Assembly (NCBI GenBank): GCA_015296085.1
Contig: DVDT01000090.1
Location: 1-64,000, forward strand
Reading direction: 5' to 3'
Origin: Trichormus sp. M33_DOE_039
Lineage (GTDB): Bacteria; Cyanobacteriota; Cyanobacteriia; Cyanobacteriales; Nostocaceae
DNA length: 64,000 nucleotides
The translations under genes were made by a program, and so were the position numbers. Within the stretch, counting starts at the first letter, position 1. Every line of letters starts with the position of its first letter. This document shows positions 1-8,799 of the stretch, piece after piece. The notes under the pieces are model-generated. The model searched no databases. It worked only from the letters and a program-made list of their open reading frames with translations, and was not told the DNA's origin.

Positions 1-14
1 TACCCTACAGTTTT

Positions 15-133
15 TCCTGGTGTCTATGGCGCGGTGGAACCACACTGATTCCATCCCGAACTCAGAGGTGAAACGCTGCTGCGGCTACGATAGTTGGAGG
101 GTTGCCTCCCGCCACAATCGCTCGGCGCCAGGT
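15..133 (+). rRNA. rrf: 5S ribosomal RNA
   Basis: The stretch has the length (about 119 nt) and landmarks of bacterial 5S rRNA. The ends TCCTGGTGTC and GGCGCCAGG pair as the terminal helix, and the conserved core CCATCCCGAACTCAG lies inside. It most likely closes a 16S-23S-5S operon whose larger genes lie before the window start. A strong terminator follows within 20 bases. Confidence 0.95.
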
Positions 134-150
134 CTTTTCTTCTCCTAAAT

Positions 151-189
151 ACTAAAAAGCCCTTCATCTTCATGAAAGGGCTTTTTAGT
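151..189 (+). terminator. Rho-independent terminator of the rRNA operon
   Basis: A near-perfect inverted repeat, ACTAAAAAGCCCTTCAT facing ATGAAAGGGCTTTTTAGT, ends in a T run just after the 5S gene. The A-rich left arm means it could also work for minus-strand transcripts. Confidence 0.85.
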
Positions 190-220
190 TTATTGAAGTT
201 TTTACGAGTATGCTAAAAAT

Positions 221-242
221 CAGAAAACCCGCCTTAGCGGGA
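221..242 (-). terminator. Rho-independent terminator of the small minus-strand gene
   Basis: Read on the minus strand, the GC-rich hairpin CCCGCTAAGGCGGG is followed by TTTTCTGATTTTT. It lies 40 bases downstream of the 51-residue gene, which supports that gene being transcribed. Confidence 0.75.
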
Positions 243-280
243 TTACACACAACAACACTATGAACAATGAAAACTTAAAC

Positions 281-436
281 TTAGCTAAAATATCTCAGTT
301 CTGCTTCTAGCTGACGAATTAGCCTTTGATCACCACGTGCTTTGGCTACTTCTAAGCGATGCTCAATGTTTCTTTGAATATTTTGTTTGTGTACTTCTTT
401 AGCAGCACTTATGGCTATAGGTCTATTTTGTGCCAT
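281..436 (-). CDS. Small conserved hypothetical protein (51 aa)
   Basis: I chose the internal ATG that gives MAQNRPIAISAAKEVHK because GAGAGG sits about 8 bases upstream. A longer in-frame start would add 16 residues with no ribosome site. The product is basic, rich in Arg, Lys and Gln, and predicted largely helical; it has no membrane segment or cysteine. It resembles small cyanobacterial proteins of unknown function. A hairpin terminator follows it. It is convergent with the rRNA operon and divergent from the SAM hydrolase-family gene. No function can be assigned. Confidence 0.65.
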   Translation of the reverse strand: MAQNRPIAISAAKEVHKQNIQRNIEHRLEVAKARGDQRLIRQLEAELRYFS

Positions 437-548
437 AGTGGTTAACCTCTCTAATTTTTTCTGTATATTTGTTATTTTTAACATAGCACAAATTTCGTAG
501 TCTTTGTTACAGAAAATTTTAATTTAATATACATTTACCTTTATTCTC

Positions 549-1358
549 ATGGCAGAACATCAGGTAAATCATCCACTTGTGACGTTATTAAGCGATTTTA
601 GCGATCGCGATGTCTATGTAGCTGTAATGAAAGGGGTAATCGCTCAAGTCAACCCTAAATTGCAGATAGTTGACTTAACACACCAAATTCCTACCCAAGA
701 TATTGCTGCTGCGAGATTTTGCTTGATAAATGCGTGTCCCTATTTCCCTCAAGGGACAGTACACCTAGCAGTAGTAGATCCAGGGGTGGGGAGTCAAAGA
801 AAGGCGATCGCAGTAAAATTTTCAGGTGGGTTCTTGGTGGGGCCGGATAATGGCACATTTAGTGGTGTATTATCTGAATTTCCGGCTATTGCAGCCGTTG
901 AACTCACTAATCGCCAATACTGGAGAACTTCAGAGCCTAGCAAGACTTTTCATGGTAGAGATATTTTTGCCCCCGTAGCAGCTCATCTTGCCAGTGGTGT
1001 TGCTCTACAACAGCTAGGACAAGAAATTGATCCAGATAACTTAGTAAAACTTAATGTTAAAAAGTGCCATCAAACAGAAACGGGTGTTGGGGGTTGCATT
1101 CAATATATAGATCACTTTGGCAATTTAGTGAGTAATATTCCAGAGACTTATGTGCAGGCGAAGAAATGGTGTGTGCAAATCTCAGGAATGATAATTCCAG
1201 GATGTGAAACTTACAGCGATGCAGCGTTTGGAGAAGCTATTGCTTTAGTAGGTAGTCATGGCTGGGTAGAAATTGCTATCAATAGGGGTAATGCACATTT
1301 GCAAATGCAAATTAATATATATGACAGCTTGGAAGTTGTGTTTTTAGATGACAAGTAG
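549..1358 (+). CDS. SAM hydrolase / hydroxide adenosyltransferase family protein (DUF62)
   Basis: The 269-residue protein matches the S-adenosyl-L-methionine hydroxide adenosyltransferase family, whose members hydrolyse SAM to adenosine and methionine in the cytoplasm. The N-terminal domain shows TLLSDFSDRDVYVAVMKG (about residues 12-29), VVDPGVGSQRKAI (about 75-88) and FLVGPDNGTFSG (about 95-106), and then HGRDIFAPVAAHLASG. The C-terminal beta domain carries DHFGNLVSNIP. The length is normal for the family. It is probably transcribed alone; the next gene is 105 bases downstream. The biological role of housekeeping members is unclear. Confidence 0.85.
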   Translation: MAEHQVNHPLVTLLSDFSDRDVYVAVMKGVIAQVNPKLQIVDLTHQIPTQDIAAARFCLINACPYFPQGTVHLAVVDPGVGSQRKAIAVKFSGGFLVGPDNGTFSGVLSEFPAIAAVELTNRQYWRTSEPSKTFHGRDIFAPVAAHLASGVALQQLGQEIDPDNLVKLNVKKCHQTETGVGGCIQYIDHFGNLVSNIPETYVQAKKWCVQISGMIIPGCETYSDAAFGEAIALVGSHGWVEIAINRGNAHLQMQINIYDSLEVVFLDDK

Positions 1359-1463
1359 AATATTTGGGCATAGTTATTCCTAGTCGATAATAGTACAATT
1401 GACCTGTCAGCTGATGCCTTCGGCTGATTTCCTTAAACATCAAAACAGTATTTTGATTGTTCT

Positions 1464-2120
1464 ATGACTACACAAACAGTATCTCAACCAGAAGTTTATC
1501 AAGGTCAGTTTGGGGAGTTTACAATTACTCGAAGCGATCGCAAAGGGGTAATTATCTATCGCGCTGGGTTAATGGTAGCAGCATTGAGCTTTGCGATCGC
1601 TAGTGCTTTAGTATTATTCAACCATGAATTCAGTGTTAACTCGGTAATTACCCCTTTGTATACTTGTTTTAGTCTGGCTCTTGGAGTAAGCTTATTAACA
1701 ATACATATTTATATGGCATCGTTGCATAGACTATTGCAAGTTTTTTGGCTGATTGGTAGTGTTTCTTCATTGATCATTGGACATTATGATAGCCAACCAT
1801 TTGCTGTTACAGTTTATAATCAACCACTAACTTTATTCGGTGTAGGATTTACCTTTGCAGCCTTGACAGGGATTTATTTCAAAGAAGCTTTTTGTTTTAA
1901 TCGTCCTGAAACGAAACTGCTAACTGGGATAGTACCGATTTTATTACTAGGTCATTTATTAGGTATTTTACCTACGCAATTGGAACAATTTTTATTAGGA
2001 ACTTGGGCAGTTTTATTTTTGGTGTTTGCTATACGTAAAGCATTGCAAGCCATTCCTCCTGATATTGGAGATAAATCTGTGTTTGATTATTTAAAAAACA
2101 AGTCATTGGCCAAAGTCTAA
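1464..2120 (+). CDS. DUF2301 integral membrane protein
   Basis: The 218-residue protein has a soluble N-terminus of about 30 residues and then about six hydrophobic segments, including YRAGLMVAALSFAIASALVL and LLTGIVPILLLGHLLGIL. The segment GFTFAALTGIYFKEAFCFNR is typical of the DUF2301 family, which is found in cyanobacteria and plastids. Charged residues and a Cys lie in the loop before the last two helices. The function is unknown. It is convergent with the NACHT-HEAT gene, whose stop is only 31 bases away, and I see no clear terminator between them. Confidence 0.75.
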   Translation: MTTQTVSQPEVYQGQFGEFTITRSDRKGVIIYRAGLMVAALSFAIASALVLFNHEFSVNSVITPLYTCFSLALGVSLLTIHIYMASLHRLLQVFWLIGSVSSLIIGHYDSQPFAVTVYNQPLTLFGVGFTFAALTGIYFKEAFCFNRPETKLLTGIVPILLLGHLLGILPTQLEQFLLGTWAVLFLVFAIRKALQAIPPDIGDKSVFDYLKNKSLAKV

Positions 2121-2151
2121 TGCCAATGAAAAATGCGTTGTACTAATTTGT

Positions 2152-5100
2152 TTATCGATTTAACAAAGCTAACTCTACCAGTTTTTTATGCAGAAACTCA
2201 CGAACTTGTTCATCTGGCTCATGTTCAGATCTGTCGTGTAGTAGTGGTAGCGTTTTGGGATGATTAAGATAATGTTCAATCATAATTTCTAGTGCTACCT
2301 GTCGCGGGTTTTGTTGGAAATTGTACTCGCGGGTAAAGGGGTCATGGATTGCACAGTGGTAGAACAACTCAAATATCTCAGGGTGATCTGGAAACCCTTG
2401 CGCTAATTGTTGCAACGCCACTTGACGGACATCTGCATATTTGTCAGAGATAGCACGTTTTTTCAAGATGGTAAGAGTTTCAGGATCATTGGCAAATCCT
2501 GTTGCTAGTTCCTGTAATGCTGCTTGGCGGACATCTGCATATTTCTCAGATTTCGCACATTTCTTGAGGATGGGGAGAGTATCAGGGTGATTGTGAAAAC
2601 CCCTAGCTAATTCCTGGAGAGCTGTGCGGCGTACAGACTCGTTATCGTCAGCAATAGCTCTTTGCTTAAGAATGCTCAAAGTATCTGGGTCATCTTTGAA
2701 GTTTCTAGCCAGTTCTTGCACGACGGTGCGGCGGACATCTGAATAGGTATCAATAACGGCGCATTGTTTGAGGATAACAGGAGTGTCCGGATCATCTTTG
2801 AACACCCTAGCCAATTCTTGAACGACAGCACGACGCACATATTTATCCTCACTAGCACTGGCGTGTTGTTTTAGCCAGGGGAGTGTGTGGGGGTCATCTC
2901 TGAAGTTTCTAGCCAGTTCCTGCACAGCGGTTTGGCGGACATCAGAATATTGGTCAGCGATCGCACTTTGTTTCAAAATCGACAGAGTATGCGGTTCATC
3001 TTTAAAACCTCTGGCTAACTCCTGTACGGCGGCTTGACGCACATACTCATTTCCATCAGTGATGACAGCTTGTTTGAGGATAGTTAAGGTTTCAGGGTCA
3101 TCTTTAAAACCTCTTGCTAATTCCTGAACAACCGCTTGACGCACCATCCAATCTTCACTGGTGGCGCATCTTTTCAACCAGTGCAGAATGTTGGGGTCAT
3201 CTTTAAAACCTCTGGCTAATTCTTGGATGGCTACCTGGCGCACAGTTCCATACTGATCAACTGTGGCACGTTTTTTCAGCCAAAACAATGTGTTGGGATT
3301 ATCTTTAAAACCCCTGGCTAATTCCTGAACTGCTACTTGTCTGACATATTCACTATGATCGACGATCGCACGTTTTTGGAGAATGCAAAGGGTATCAGGG
3401 TCATCTTTAAAACCCCTGACTAATTCTTGCACTGCTGCTTGTCGCACAGTCCAATCATTATCACTAATAGCGTGCTGTTTGAGCCAAGGGAGAGTATCAG
3501 GGTCATCTTTAAAACCTCTGGCTAACTCTTGCAAGGCTGCACGGCGCAAGTAGTCGTTATGATCAGATGTGGCTAGTTGTTTGAGCCAAGGGAGAGTATC
3601 GGGGTCATCTTTCCAAGTTGTCCCTGCACAAACTACTGCTTTGATGCGGATTTCTTGTACTAACTGAGTTTCTTCCGCATCTAAATATGGTTGGTAATAG
3701 TATGATAAGTCATATTTAGTTAAACCTTTGATTTTCTCCAGTAATTTAGCAGATACAGATGCTACTAACAGTCGATTTCTTACCTCTGCTAGACATTTAG
3801 CTGCTAAAAACAAGTTAATAAATTTTTCTCGTTCACCATCTTGCGCCATTAAGTAATCAAGGATTTCGCAAACAAATCTTGGCTCAATCATGCCAATAAT
3901 CAAGCGTAATACTTCATGCCAAGTTTCATCTTGCCAGTGCTTGCCAAATACTTCACAATTCAATCCCTTAATGGATAAAACTTGTATTTCTTTAAATTGC
4001 CAGACAAATTCCCAAGCACAAAAATATTCCAAGAAAGTCCGATGCACAAACGCATAGTAATCTGCACCCACAAAACATAACATAAAGTTGCGAATCCTGA
4101 GTTGATTCATCATCACTCTGGCAACTTTTGTTGGTTGTTCAAATTCTAGATTTTTGAGATAGCGAGTTAAAATTTGTTCTAAGTCTTTTGCACTAATTAA
4201 ATTGCCCACTAAACCCTTAGCACTGGTTTGCATATGATAGGCAACTTGCCGTAACATCGCTTGTTTATCTTTATAATCAATAATTTTAGGATCGAGGCGA
4301 TAATCTTCTACCAAAGCCCTTTCTACATCCCATTGGTGTAGCAAGACCCGTGATGCTTGTTCGTACAATGTTGCCCGATCTCTCGGCAATTCTTGGTTGC
4401 GATTGAGAATTGCCATCATAGTTAACAAGAGGGGATTTCCTGCTAATTCAGCAATGGCTTTTGATGTATCAATTGCTCTTTGTAATCTTTCTTTTTTGCG
4501 TAGCCTATCTATCGGTTCTTTAAAATTTAATTCATGCCAACGGTGGACAAAATCTTGAATTTGTTCTAGATCTAAATCTTGGATCATGAAATGCCGGAAT
4601 TCGGCATCTCTTAATCTTTGAGGTTTATAGCCGATTACACGAGAAGTAACAATTACTCTGACATCAGGATATTCATTAGTAAAACGATGAATATCTGTGA
4701 TGACATCATCCCGTTTACCAATATCAAATACTTCATCTAAACCATCAAACATGACTAAAGCGTTGCCAGCTTTGAGTTGTTCATGGAGTTTATTTTGATT
4801 GAGATGATGAACTATACCACTACACTTATGAAAGAATTCTAAGAAATTATGGCATTCATGATTTTCTCTTCTGCGGATATAAGTGCGTAACTCAATTAAT
4901 AAAGGAATGGCTGAAGATACCACATTATTGAGTGGTGTTTCCGCCCAGTTCAAGGCTAAAAATTGTAATAATGTGGATTTACCAGAACCAGGGTCTCCTA
5001 ATATAACTACATATTTATAAGTTTGGTTATCGTTGATAATATCTAATACTGAAGTAGTTGGCTGTTCAAAATAAATTTGTTTGTAATATTCTAGGCATTC

Positions 5101-5877
5101 GGGAGTAATCTCTTCCTCTAGTTGCTGACTTTCTCGTAGTTGTTTGAGGTGTTCTTTAGGAAGTTCATGTACTTGTGCTAAAACTTGATGAACTTCCCGC
5201 ACTTGTTGAGGAATAAACATCCGCCATAGCTTTAATTCATTGTAGGCATAACCAGTAGTATCTAAACTATCTAGTTTGAGATTGCCATATCTCTCACAGA
5301 GTCCTTCTTGATATTTTTTTAAGTCAAAATCTGGAGTGACACCGTTAAGTTCTAGTAAGGTATTATTTAATGATTCTAAATGCTGGGAATCCAAAATGGG
5401 ACGTAACTGCTCTGATTCTCGAATAATCGCTTTAACTTTTTTGAGATAACGTTTAGCTAATCTTTCCCAATCAAATTCTTGGGGAAGTTTAGGTAAATTC
5501 ATTTCATACCATGTATTAGCTAAGACTTTAGCTTCTAAAGATTGACAATTTGGTTGGAATGGTTCACCGAGAATTATTTGAATGGGTTTATTAGTCAAAA
5601 ACCTTTTTAAACTCTGATTATATTTTTGGAGTTCTGTTTCTTCTAAGTCTGCATCTTCTAATTCTTGTTGCATTAGTTGCAAGAATTCTTTCAAAGCTTT
5701 CCCAGCTGCAATGTCAATATCTTCTGGTTTAAGTTGCTGTAAAATGTTACCAGGAATACCTTTTAATAAGTCTTTTGCCCAGTCTTTAGCAGCATCTTTA
5801 GCTAAGTCTTCAAAAATGGATTTAAAAGCAAACCCGACAGCTTGAGTTATGCCCCAAACAGCTAACCAATCTAACAT
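2152..5877 (-). CDS. NACHT-domain STAND NTPase with C-terminal HEAT repeats
   Basis: The 1241-residue protein is a bacterial NLR-like signalling ATPase. Residues 1-250 form a helical N-terminal region with no recognisable enzyme; it is compatible with the helical domains often found before NACHT in cyanobacteria. The NACHT core follows, with Walker A GDPGSGKST near residue 293 and Walker B LVMFDGLDE near 373. From about residue 750 there are some 12 regular 34-residue HEAT-type units of the form KDDPDTLPWLKQ...VRQAAVQELARGF, plus two degenerate ones. STAND proteins of this layout sense a ligand with the repeats and oligomerise, and several bNACHT proteins defend against phage. That role is inferred here. 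It stands alone, with no separate effector gene beside it. Confidence 0.9.
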   Translation of the reverse strand: MLDWLAVWGITQAVGFAFKSIFEDLAKDAAKDWAKDLLKGIPGNILQQLKPEDIDIAAGKALKEFLQLMQQELEDADLEETELQKYNQSLKRFLTNKPIQIILGEPFQPNCQSLEAKVLANTWYEMNLPKLPQEFDWERLAKRYLKKVKAIIRESEQLRPILDSQHLESLNNTLLELNGVTPDFDLKKYQEGLCERYGNLKLDSLDTTGYAYNELKLWRMFIPQQVREVHQVLAQVHELPKEHLKQLRESQQLEEEITPECLEYYKQIYFEQPTTSVLDIINDNQTYKYVVILGDPGSGKSTLLQFLALNWAETPLNNVVSSAIPLLIELRTYIRRRENHECHNFLEFFHKCSGIVHHLNQNKLHEQLKAGNALVMFDGLDEVFDIGKRDDVITDIHRFTNEYPDVRVIVTSRVIGYKPQRLRDAEFRHFMIQDLDLEQIQDFVHRWHELNFKEPIDRLRKKERLQRAIDTSKAIAELAGNPLLLTMMAILNRNQELPRDRATLYEQASRVLLHQWDVERALVEDYRLDPKIIDYKDKQAMLRQVAYHMQTSAKGLVGNLISAKDLEQILTRYLKNLEFEQPTKVARVMMNQLRIRNFMLCFVGADYYAFVHRTFLEYFCAWEFVWQFKEIQVLSIKGLNCEVFGKHWQDETWHEVLRLIIGMIEPRFVCEILDYLMAQDGEREKFINLFLAAKCLAEVRNRLLVASVSAKLLEKIKGLTKYDLSYYYQPYLDAEETQLVQEIRIKAVVCAGTTWKDDPDTLPWLKQLATSDHNDYLRRAALQELARGFKDDPDTLPWLKQHAISDNDWTVRQAAVQELVRGFKDDPDTLCILQKRAIVDHSEYVRQVAVQELARGFKDNPNTLFWLKKRATVDQYGTVRQVAIQELARGFKDDPNILHWLKRCATSEDWMVRQAVVQELARGFKDDPETLTILKQAVITDGNEYVRQAAVQELARGFKDEPHTLSILKQSAIADQYSDVRQTAVQELARNFRDDPHTLPWLKQHASASEDKYVRRAVVQELARVFKDDPDTPVILKQCAVIDTYSDVRRTVVQELARNFKDDPDTLSILKQRAIADDNESVRRTALQELARGFHNHPDTLPILKKCAKSEKYADVRQAALQELATGFANDPETLTILKKRAISDKYADVRQVALQQLAQGFPDHPEIFELFYHCAIHDPFTREYNFQQNPRQVALEIMIEHYLNHPKTLPLLHDRSEHEPDEQVREFLHKKLVELALLNR
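2380..3630 (-). repeat. Tandem ~102-bp repeats encoding HEAT units
   Basis: About 12 in-frame units of roughly 102 bases recur within the NACHT gene. On the plus strand each unit contains variants of GGGTCATCTTTAAAACCTCTGGC. Similarity is high around QELARGFKDDPDTL and lower in the segment that precedes VRQ, so the variable faces of the units differ. Confidence 0.85.
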
Positions 5878-6110
5878 AATATTCGTGTCTGCTGAGGTTG
5901 TGATTTCGAGTATATCTAAGAGTTTTGGAATTTGCTCTGGATTTTAAGATAATTGCAGAAACAGGTGTTGAGGGGGTATTTTAAACGCATTTGCCTTGAG
6001 GCGTTTCCGTAGGATAGTTACGCGGAGATTTGGCGATGAATTTTTATAGATGGTATCAAAATCTATTCTTAGAGATAGGGCTGTATGAAAGAAGAACTAA
6101 TGACTCATGG

Positions 6111-6404
6111 TTACCACAGTTGATACTCTTTTGATTCTACTAATTCATAGGAATTACCTACGGCTAGGGCAAATTTTTGCTCAATCGCTGCTAAATCTTC
6201 TAGGGGTATGGCTTGCCATTGTTCTTTTGTGGCCCAACGAATAATAAATGTAATTTCTGTAGAATCATGGGGATTGAGCCATACTTCTTTGCCTAGAAAC
6301 CCTGGATATTTAGCCAAGGCGGTTGTCCATATGGCTGCATCCTGTTGGAGATAATCTGCTTGTGTCTTAGGGGTAACTTTAAACTTAAGAAATTCTATAA
6401 CCAC
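6111..6404 (-). CDS. TIGR03792-family cyanobacterial protein, alpha/beta-barrel type
   Basis: The 97-residue protein starts at GTG (MVIEFLKFKVTPKTQADYLQ). It has the look of small dimeric alpha-beta barrel proteins related to antibiotic-biosynthesis monooxygenases: PGFLGKEVWLNPHDSTEITFIIRWATKEQW is a strand-helix-strand unit typical of the fold (quoted here only through its key segments PGFLGKEVW and IIRWATKEQW). The family is cyanobacterial and its substrate is unknown. No partner gene is adjacent. The 230 bases between it and the NACHT gene hold no ORF I can support. Confidence 0.7.
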   Translation of the reverse strand: MVIEFLKFKVTPKTQADYLQQDAAIWTTALAKYPGFLGKEVWLNPHDSTEITFIIRWATKEQWQAIPLEDLAAIEQKFALAVGNSYELVESKEYQLW

Positions 6405-6540
6405 ACCCTTTCACCCTGTGTCTTTGCCAATTTGCCAAAATAGAGCTGTAGGCTAGAGTAACTACGCTTCCAGCATAGCTTGATTGCACACACTCACAAG
6501 CAAGGATCAGCTGGTTTGAAATAAGTAACAGGAAGGAAGT

Positions 6541-6864
6541 ATGGACAGCAACAACTGGTTGCAGCAACTCATGATGCTTGGTATTGGGACAACTTCTCTA
6601 GTAGCGGAGAAACTGAAGGAAGTTAGTGATGAATTGGTTAAAGATGGCAAGCTCAATCCTGAGCAAGCAAAAACTGTGATGGATGACATTGTAGAACATT
6701 TAAAGTCTGAACAGGGAACTTGGGAAGCGCAAATGCAACGGCAAATGCGAAATATGATGCAGGATTTGGGGGTAGCGCGTCAGTCAGAGGTAGATGAACT
6801 GCGGGGGAGAATTGACCGTTTGGAACGTCAAGTCCGAGATTTAGAAAATAAGCTTTGGCGTTAG
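6541..6864 (+). CDS. Phasin-like coiled-coil protein
   Basis: The 107-residue protein has an N-terminal helix (WLQQLMMLGIGTTSLVAEKL), a middle helix with many charged residues, and a C-terminal coiled coil (DELRGRIDRLERQVRDLENK). This matches small phasin-family/polyhydroxyalkanoate granule-associated proteins of cyanobacteria, which coat granules or act as helical scaffolds. AGGAAGG precedes the ATG at good spacing. No PHA synthase lies nearby, so a granule role is inferred from family resemblance only. Confidence 0.6.
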   Translation: MDSNNWLQQLMMLGIGTTSLVAEKLKEVSDELVKDGKLNPEQAKTVMDDIVEHLKSEQGTWEAQMQRQMRNMMQDLGVARQSEVDELRGRIDRLERQVRDLENKLWR

Positions 6865-6942
6865 GATCTGCTTGTGATTTAAACTAATTTTGTCCTGTTG
6901 GTAATTTTCATTGCCAAACTACCCCCGTAGGGAGGGCTAATT

Positions 6943-7470
6943 TTGAAAGCAATTTTACTCAGCGTGGGTATCATGCTGGTCTGTGTTGTAGTGTTAGTGT
7001 TGTCACAAATTGGCGGTAAACAGGAATCTGCCATTGCTGCAACTGTGACTACCACTATCCCAGCAGCAACCACAAGCGTTACAGAAAACAATACCTTAAT
7101 AGCGAACAATCATATGTCTGATTCTTCCACTGTCGTTACTACCGCTTCTGGTTTGAAGTATGTCGAACTAGAAGAGGGAACTGGTGCAACACCTGCAAAG
7201 GGACAATCCGTGACAGTGCATTACACTGGCACTTTAGAAGATGGTACTAAATTTGATAGTTCCCGCGATCGCAATCGTCCCTTTAGTTTTACCATCGGCG
7301 TTGGTCAAGTCATTCAAGGTTGGGATGAAGGACTCAGCACTATGAAAGTTGGTGGTCGTCGTCAATTAATTATCCCCCCAGAATTAGGTTATGGTTCTCG
7401 CGGTGCTGGTGGCGTGATTCCCCCTAACGCTACCCTGTTGTTTGATGTGGAATTATTAGGGGTTAAGTAG
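6943..7470 (+). CDS. FKBP-type peptidyl-prolyl cis-trans isomerase, membrane-anchored or exported
   Basis: The start is TTG, with GGGAGGG 8 bases upstream. Residues 1-25 are a hydrophobic signal or anchor ([20 protein letters not shown]), followed by a Thr/Ala-rich linker to about residue 65. The FKBP domain then runs to the end, with [34 protein letters not shown] and [19 protein letters not shown], including the aromatic and Asp residues of the active site. It should catalyse proline isomerisation in the periplasm or thylakoid lumen. Length and layout are normal for cyanobacterial lumenal FKBPs. Confidence 0.9.
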   Translation: MKAILLSVGIMLVCVVVLVLSQIGGKQESAIAATVTTTIPAATTSVTENNTLIANNHMSDSSTVVTTASGLKYVELEEGTGATPAKGQSVTVHYTGTLEDGTKFDSSRDRNRPFSFTIGVGQVIQGWDEGLSTMKVGGRRQLIIPPELGYGSRGAGGVIPPNATLLFDVELLGVK

Positions 7471-7474
7471 GAGA

Positions 7475-7577
7475 TAGGGGTGTAGGGGTATAAGGGTGTA
7501 GGGGTGTAGGGGTGTAGGGATAAAATCCTATCCTCCACTCCCACTCCCAATCAACAGTCAACAGTTAACAGTTAACA
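7475..7577. repeat. Short tandem repeats (GGGTGTA and CAACAGT types)
   Basis: The gap between the FKBP and methyltransferase genes is filled by runs of GGGGTGTA and, after a short C-rich break, by CAACAGTCAACAGTTAACAG. These are the heptamer-type repeats common between genes in heterocyst-forming cyanobacteria. Confidence 0.8.
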
Positions 7578-7586
7578 TTCCCCAAA

Positions 7587-8306
7587 ATGTCTAAAAATTC
7601 TTCCTATAGTCCTTTATTTTCTCTCAACTCTCAACAAGAAAAATGGCAACAACGCATAGCGCAGGTAGCACTTCGCTTTAATAAACAGTATCAAAATCAA
7701 CCCTTTGAATTACCTGAAGAAGTGCAGGCGATGCCCATATTTCAAGAATGGACATCGGGACTTTTAACGGGAAGAATTGTTTCACCGTTTTGGGAAATTG
7801 CCAAACCACAAAAAAATCAACACTGTTTGGATATTGGTTGCGGTGTCAGCTTTTTGATTTATCCTTGGCGAGATTGGCAGGCGTTTTTCTACGGTCAAGA
7901 AATTAGTAACGTGGCACGAGATACCCTAAATTCTCGTGGTTCACAGTTGAATTCTAAATTATTTAAAGGGGTGGAGTTAGGGGCGGCGCACCAATTAAAT
8001 TATGCTGCGGGGACATTTGATTTGGCGATCGCTACTGGATTTAGCTGTTATTTTCCCCTAGAATATTGGAGTGCTGTGTTAACAGAAGTCAAACGTGTAT
8101 TAAAACCCGGTGGACAATTTATATTTGATATTCTGAATCCTGAACAGCCTTTAGCAGAAGATTGGGCAGTGTTAGAAACTTATTTAGGCGCAGAAGTATT
8201 TCTAGAACCTGTGGCGGAGTGGGAGAAAACCATCAAAGCCTCTGGGGCGAAAATTGTCACCAGATTGACAGGAGAATTATTCGATTTATATAAAATCAAA
8301 TTTTAA
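7587..8306 (+). CDS. Class I SAM-dependent methyltransferase
   Basis: The 239-residue protein has motif I CLDIGCGVSFLIYPW near residue 85, an acidic second strand (GQEIS), motif FDLAIATGFSCYFP near 145, and VKRVLKPGGQFIFDILNP near 170. These define a Rossmann-fold methyltransferase. The N-terminal 75 residues are helical and may shape the substrate site. The substrate cannot be told from sequence. It is monocistronic, placed after the tandem repeats and ended by a strong palindrome. Confidence 0.8.
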   Translation: MSKNSSYSPLFSLNSQQEKWQQRIAQVALRFNKQYQNQPFELPEEVQAMPIFQEWTSGLLTGRIVSPFWEIAKPQKNQHCLDIGCGVSFLIYPWRDWQAFFYGQEISNVARDTLNSRGSQLNSKLFKGVELGAAHQLNYAAGTFDLAIATGFSCYFPLEYWSAVLTEVKRVLKPGGQFIFDILNPEQPLAEDWAVLETYLGAEVFLEPVAEWEKTIKASGAKIVTRLTGELFDLYKIKF

Positions 8307-8312
8307 CCCTTG

Positions 8313-8338
8313 TAGAGACGCGATAAATCGCGTCTCTA
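8313..8338 (+). terminator. Palindromic hairpin after the methyltransferase gene
   Basis: TAGAGACGCGAT and ATCGCGTCTCTA form a perfect 12-bp stem with a 2-base loop. It lacks a long T run, so it may act as a transcript-end hairpin or be a dispersed palindromic repeat. A related element lies at 17994-18029. Confidence 0.6.
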
Positions 8339-8370
8339 ACCCACCAAACGATGTGTTGTGTCACTACTGT

Positions 8371-8592
8371 TTATTTGTTCTGATTATAGGTATTTAGTTC
8401 CTCATCTGGACGTTGGATAGCAGGCGGATAATCGACATATTCACCTGTTCTAAGTGTTTCTGTATTCGTTAAATCCTCAGGTAGCAGGTCTTCAGGCTCT
8501 ACGGACTTATCCGAAGCTTCACTTAGCACACCTTCAGCATTGACGTTAGGTTTATCAGAACTTCCTTTATGACTTGCACGACCACCAGGCAT
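8371..8592 (-). CDS. Small acidic hypothetical protein (73 aa)
   Basis: The product starts MPGGRASHKGSSDKPN and is hydrophilic, rich in Glu, Asp, Ser and Pro, and probably disordered. It has no membrane segment. AAGGAAA lies just upstream of the ATG. It resembles small cyanobacterial proteins of unknown function. It lies downstream of pbpC on the same strand, about 200 bases away, but nothing else links it to cell-wall work. Confidence 0.55.
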   Translation of the reverse strand: MPGGRASHKGSSDKPNVNAEGVLSEASDKSVEPEDLLPEDLTNTETLRTGEYVDYPPAIQRPDEELNTYNQNK

Positions 8593-8799
8593 AAATTTTT
8601 CCTTGATTTTAGTTATTAAACGTTCCTAATTTAAGCTGTTATTGCTGATAGAAACACTATCAAAAGTCTTAAAATAAATCCGAATCACCGGATAATTTGG
8701 ATGAGCCAAATGTTGCGAATAAGCAAATAACCATTGCTAACTCTAAGTGCTGGATAGTGTGATTTTACTTATGCGATCGCGCTTTGGTATGATTGTTGA

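Noticed and set aside
2676-2858. A minus-strand ORF in another frame within the HEAT repeat array.
   Set aside because: It is out of frame with the long NACHT-HEAT gene and arises from its repeated DNA.
2380-3630. Regular ~102-base spacing considered as a CRISPR-like array.
   Set aside because: The units are in frame, code for HEAT repeats, and lack short identical repeats with unique spacers. No cas genes are present.
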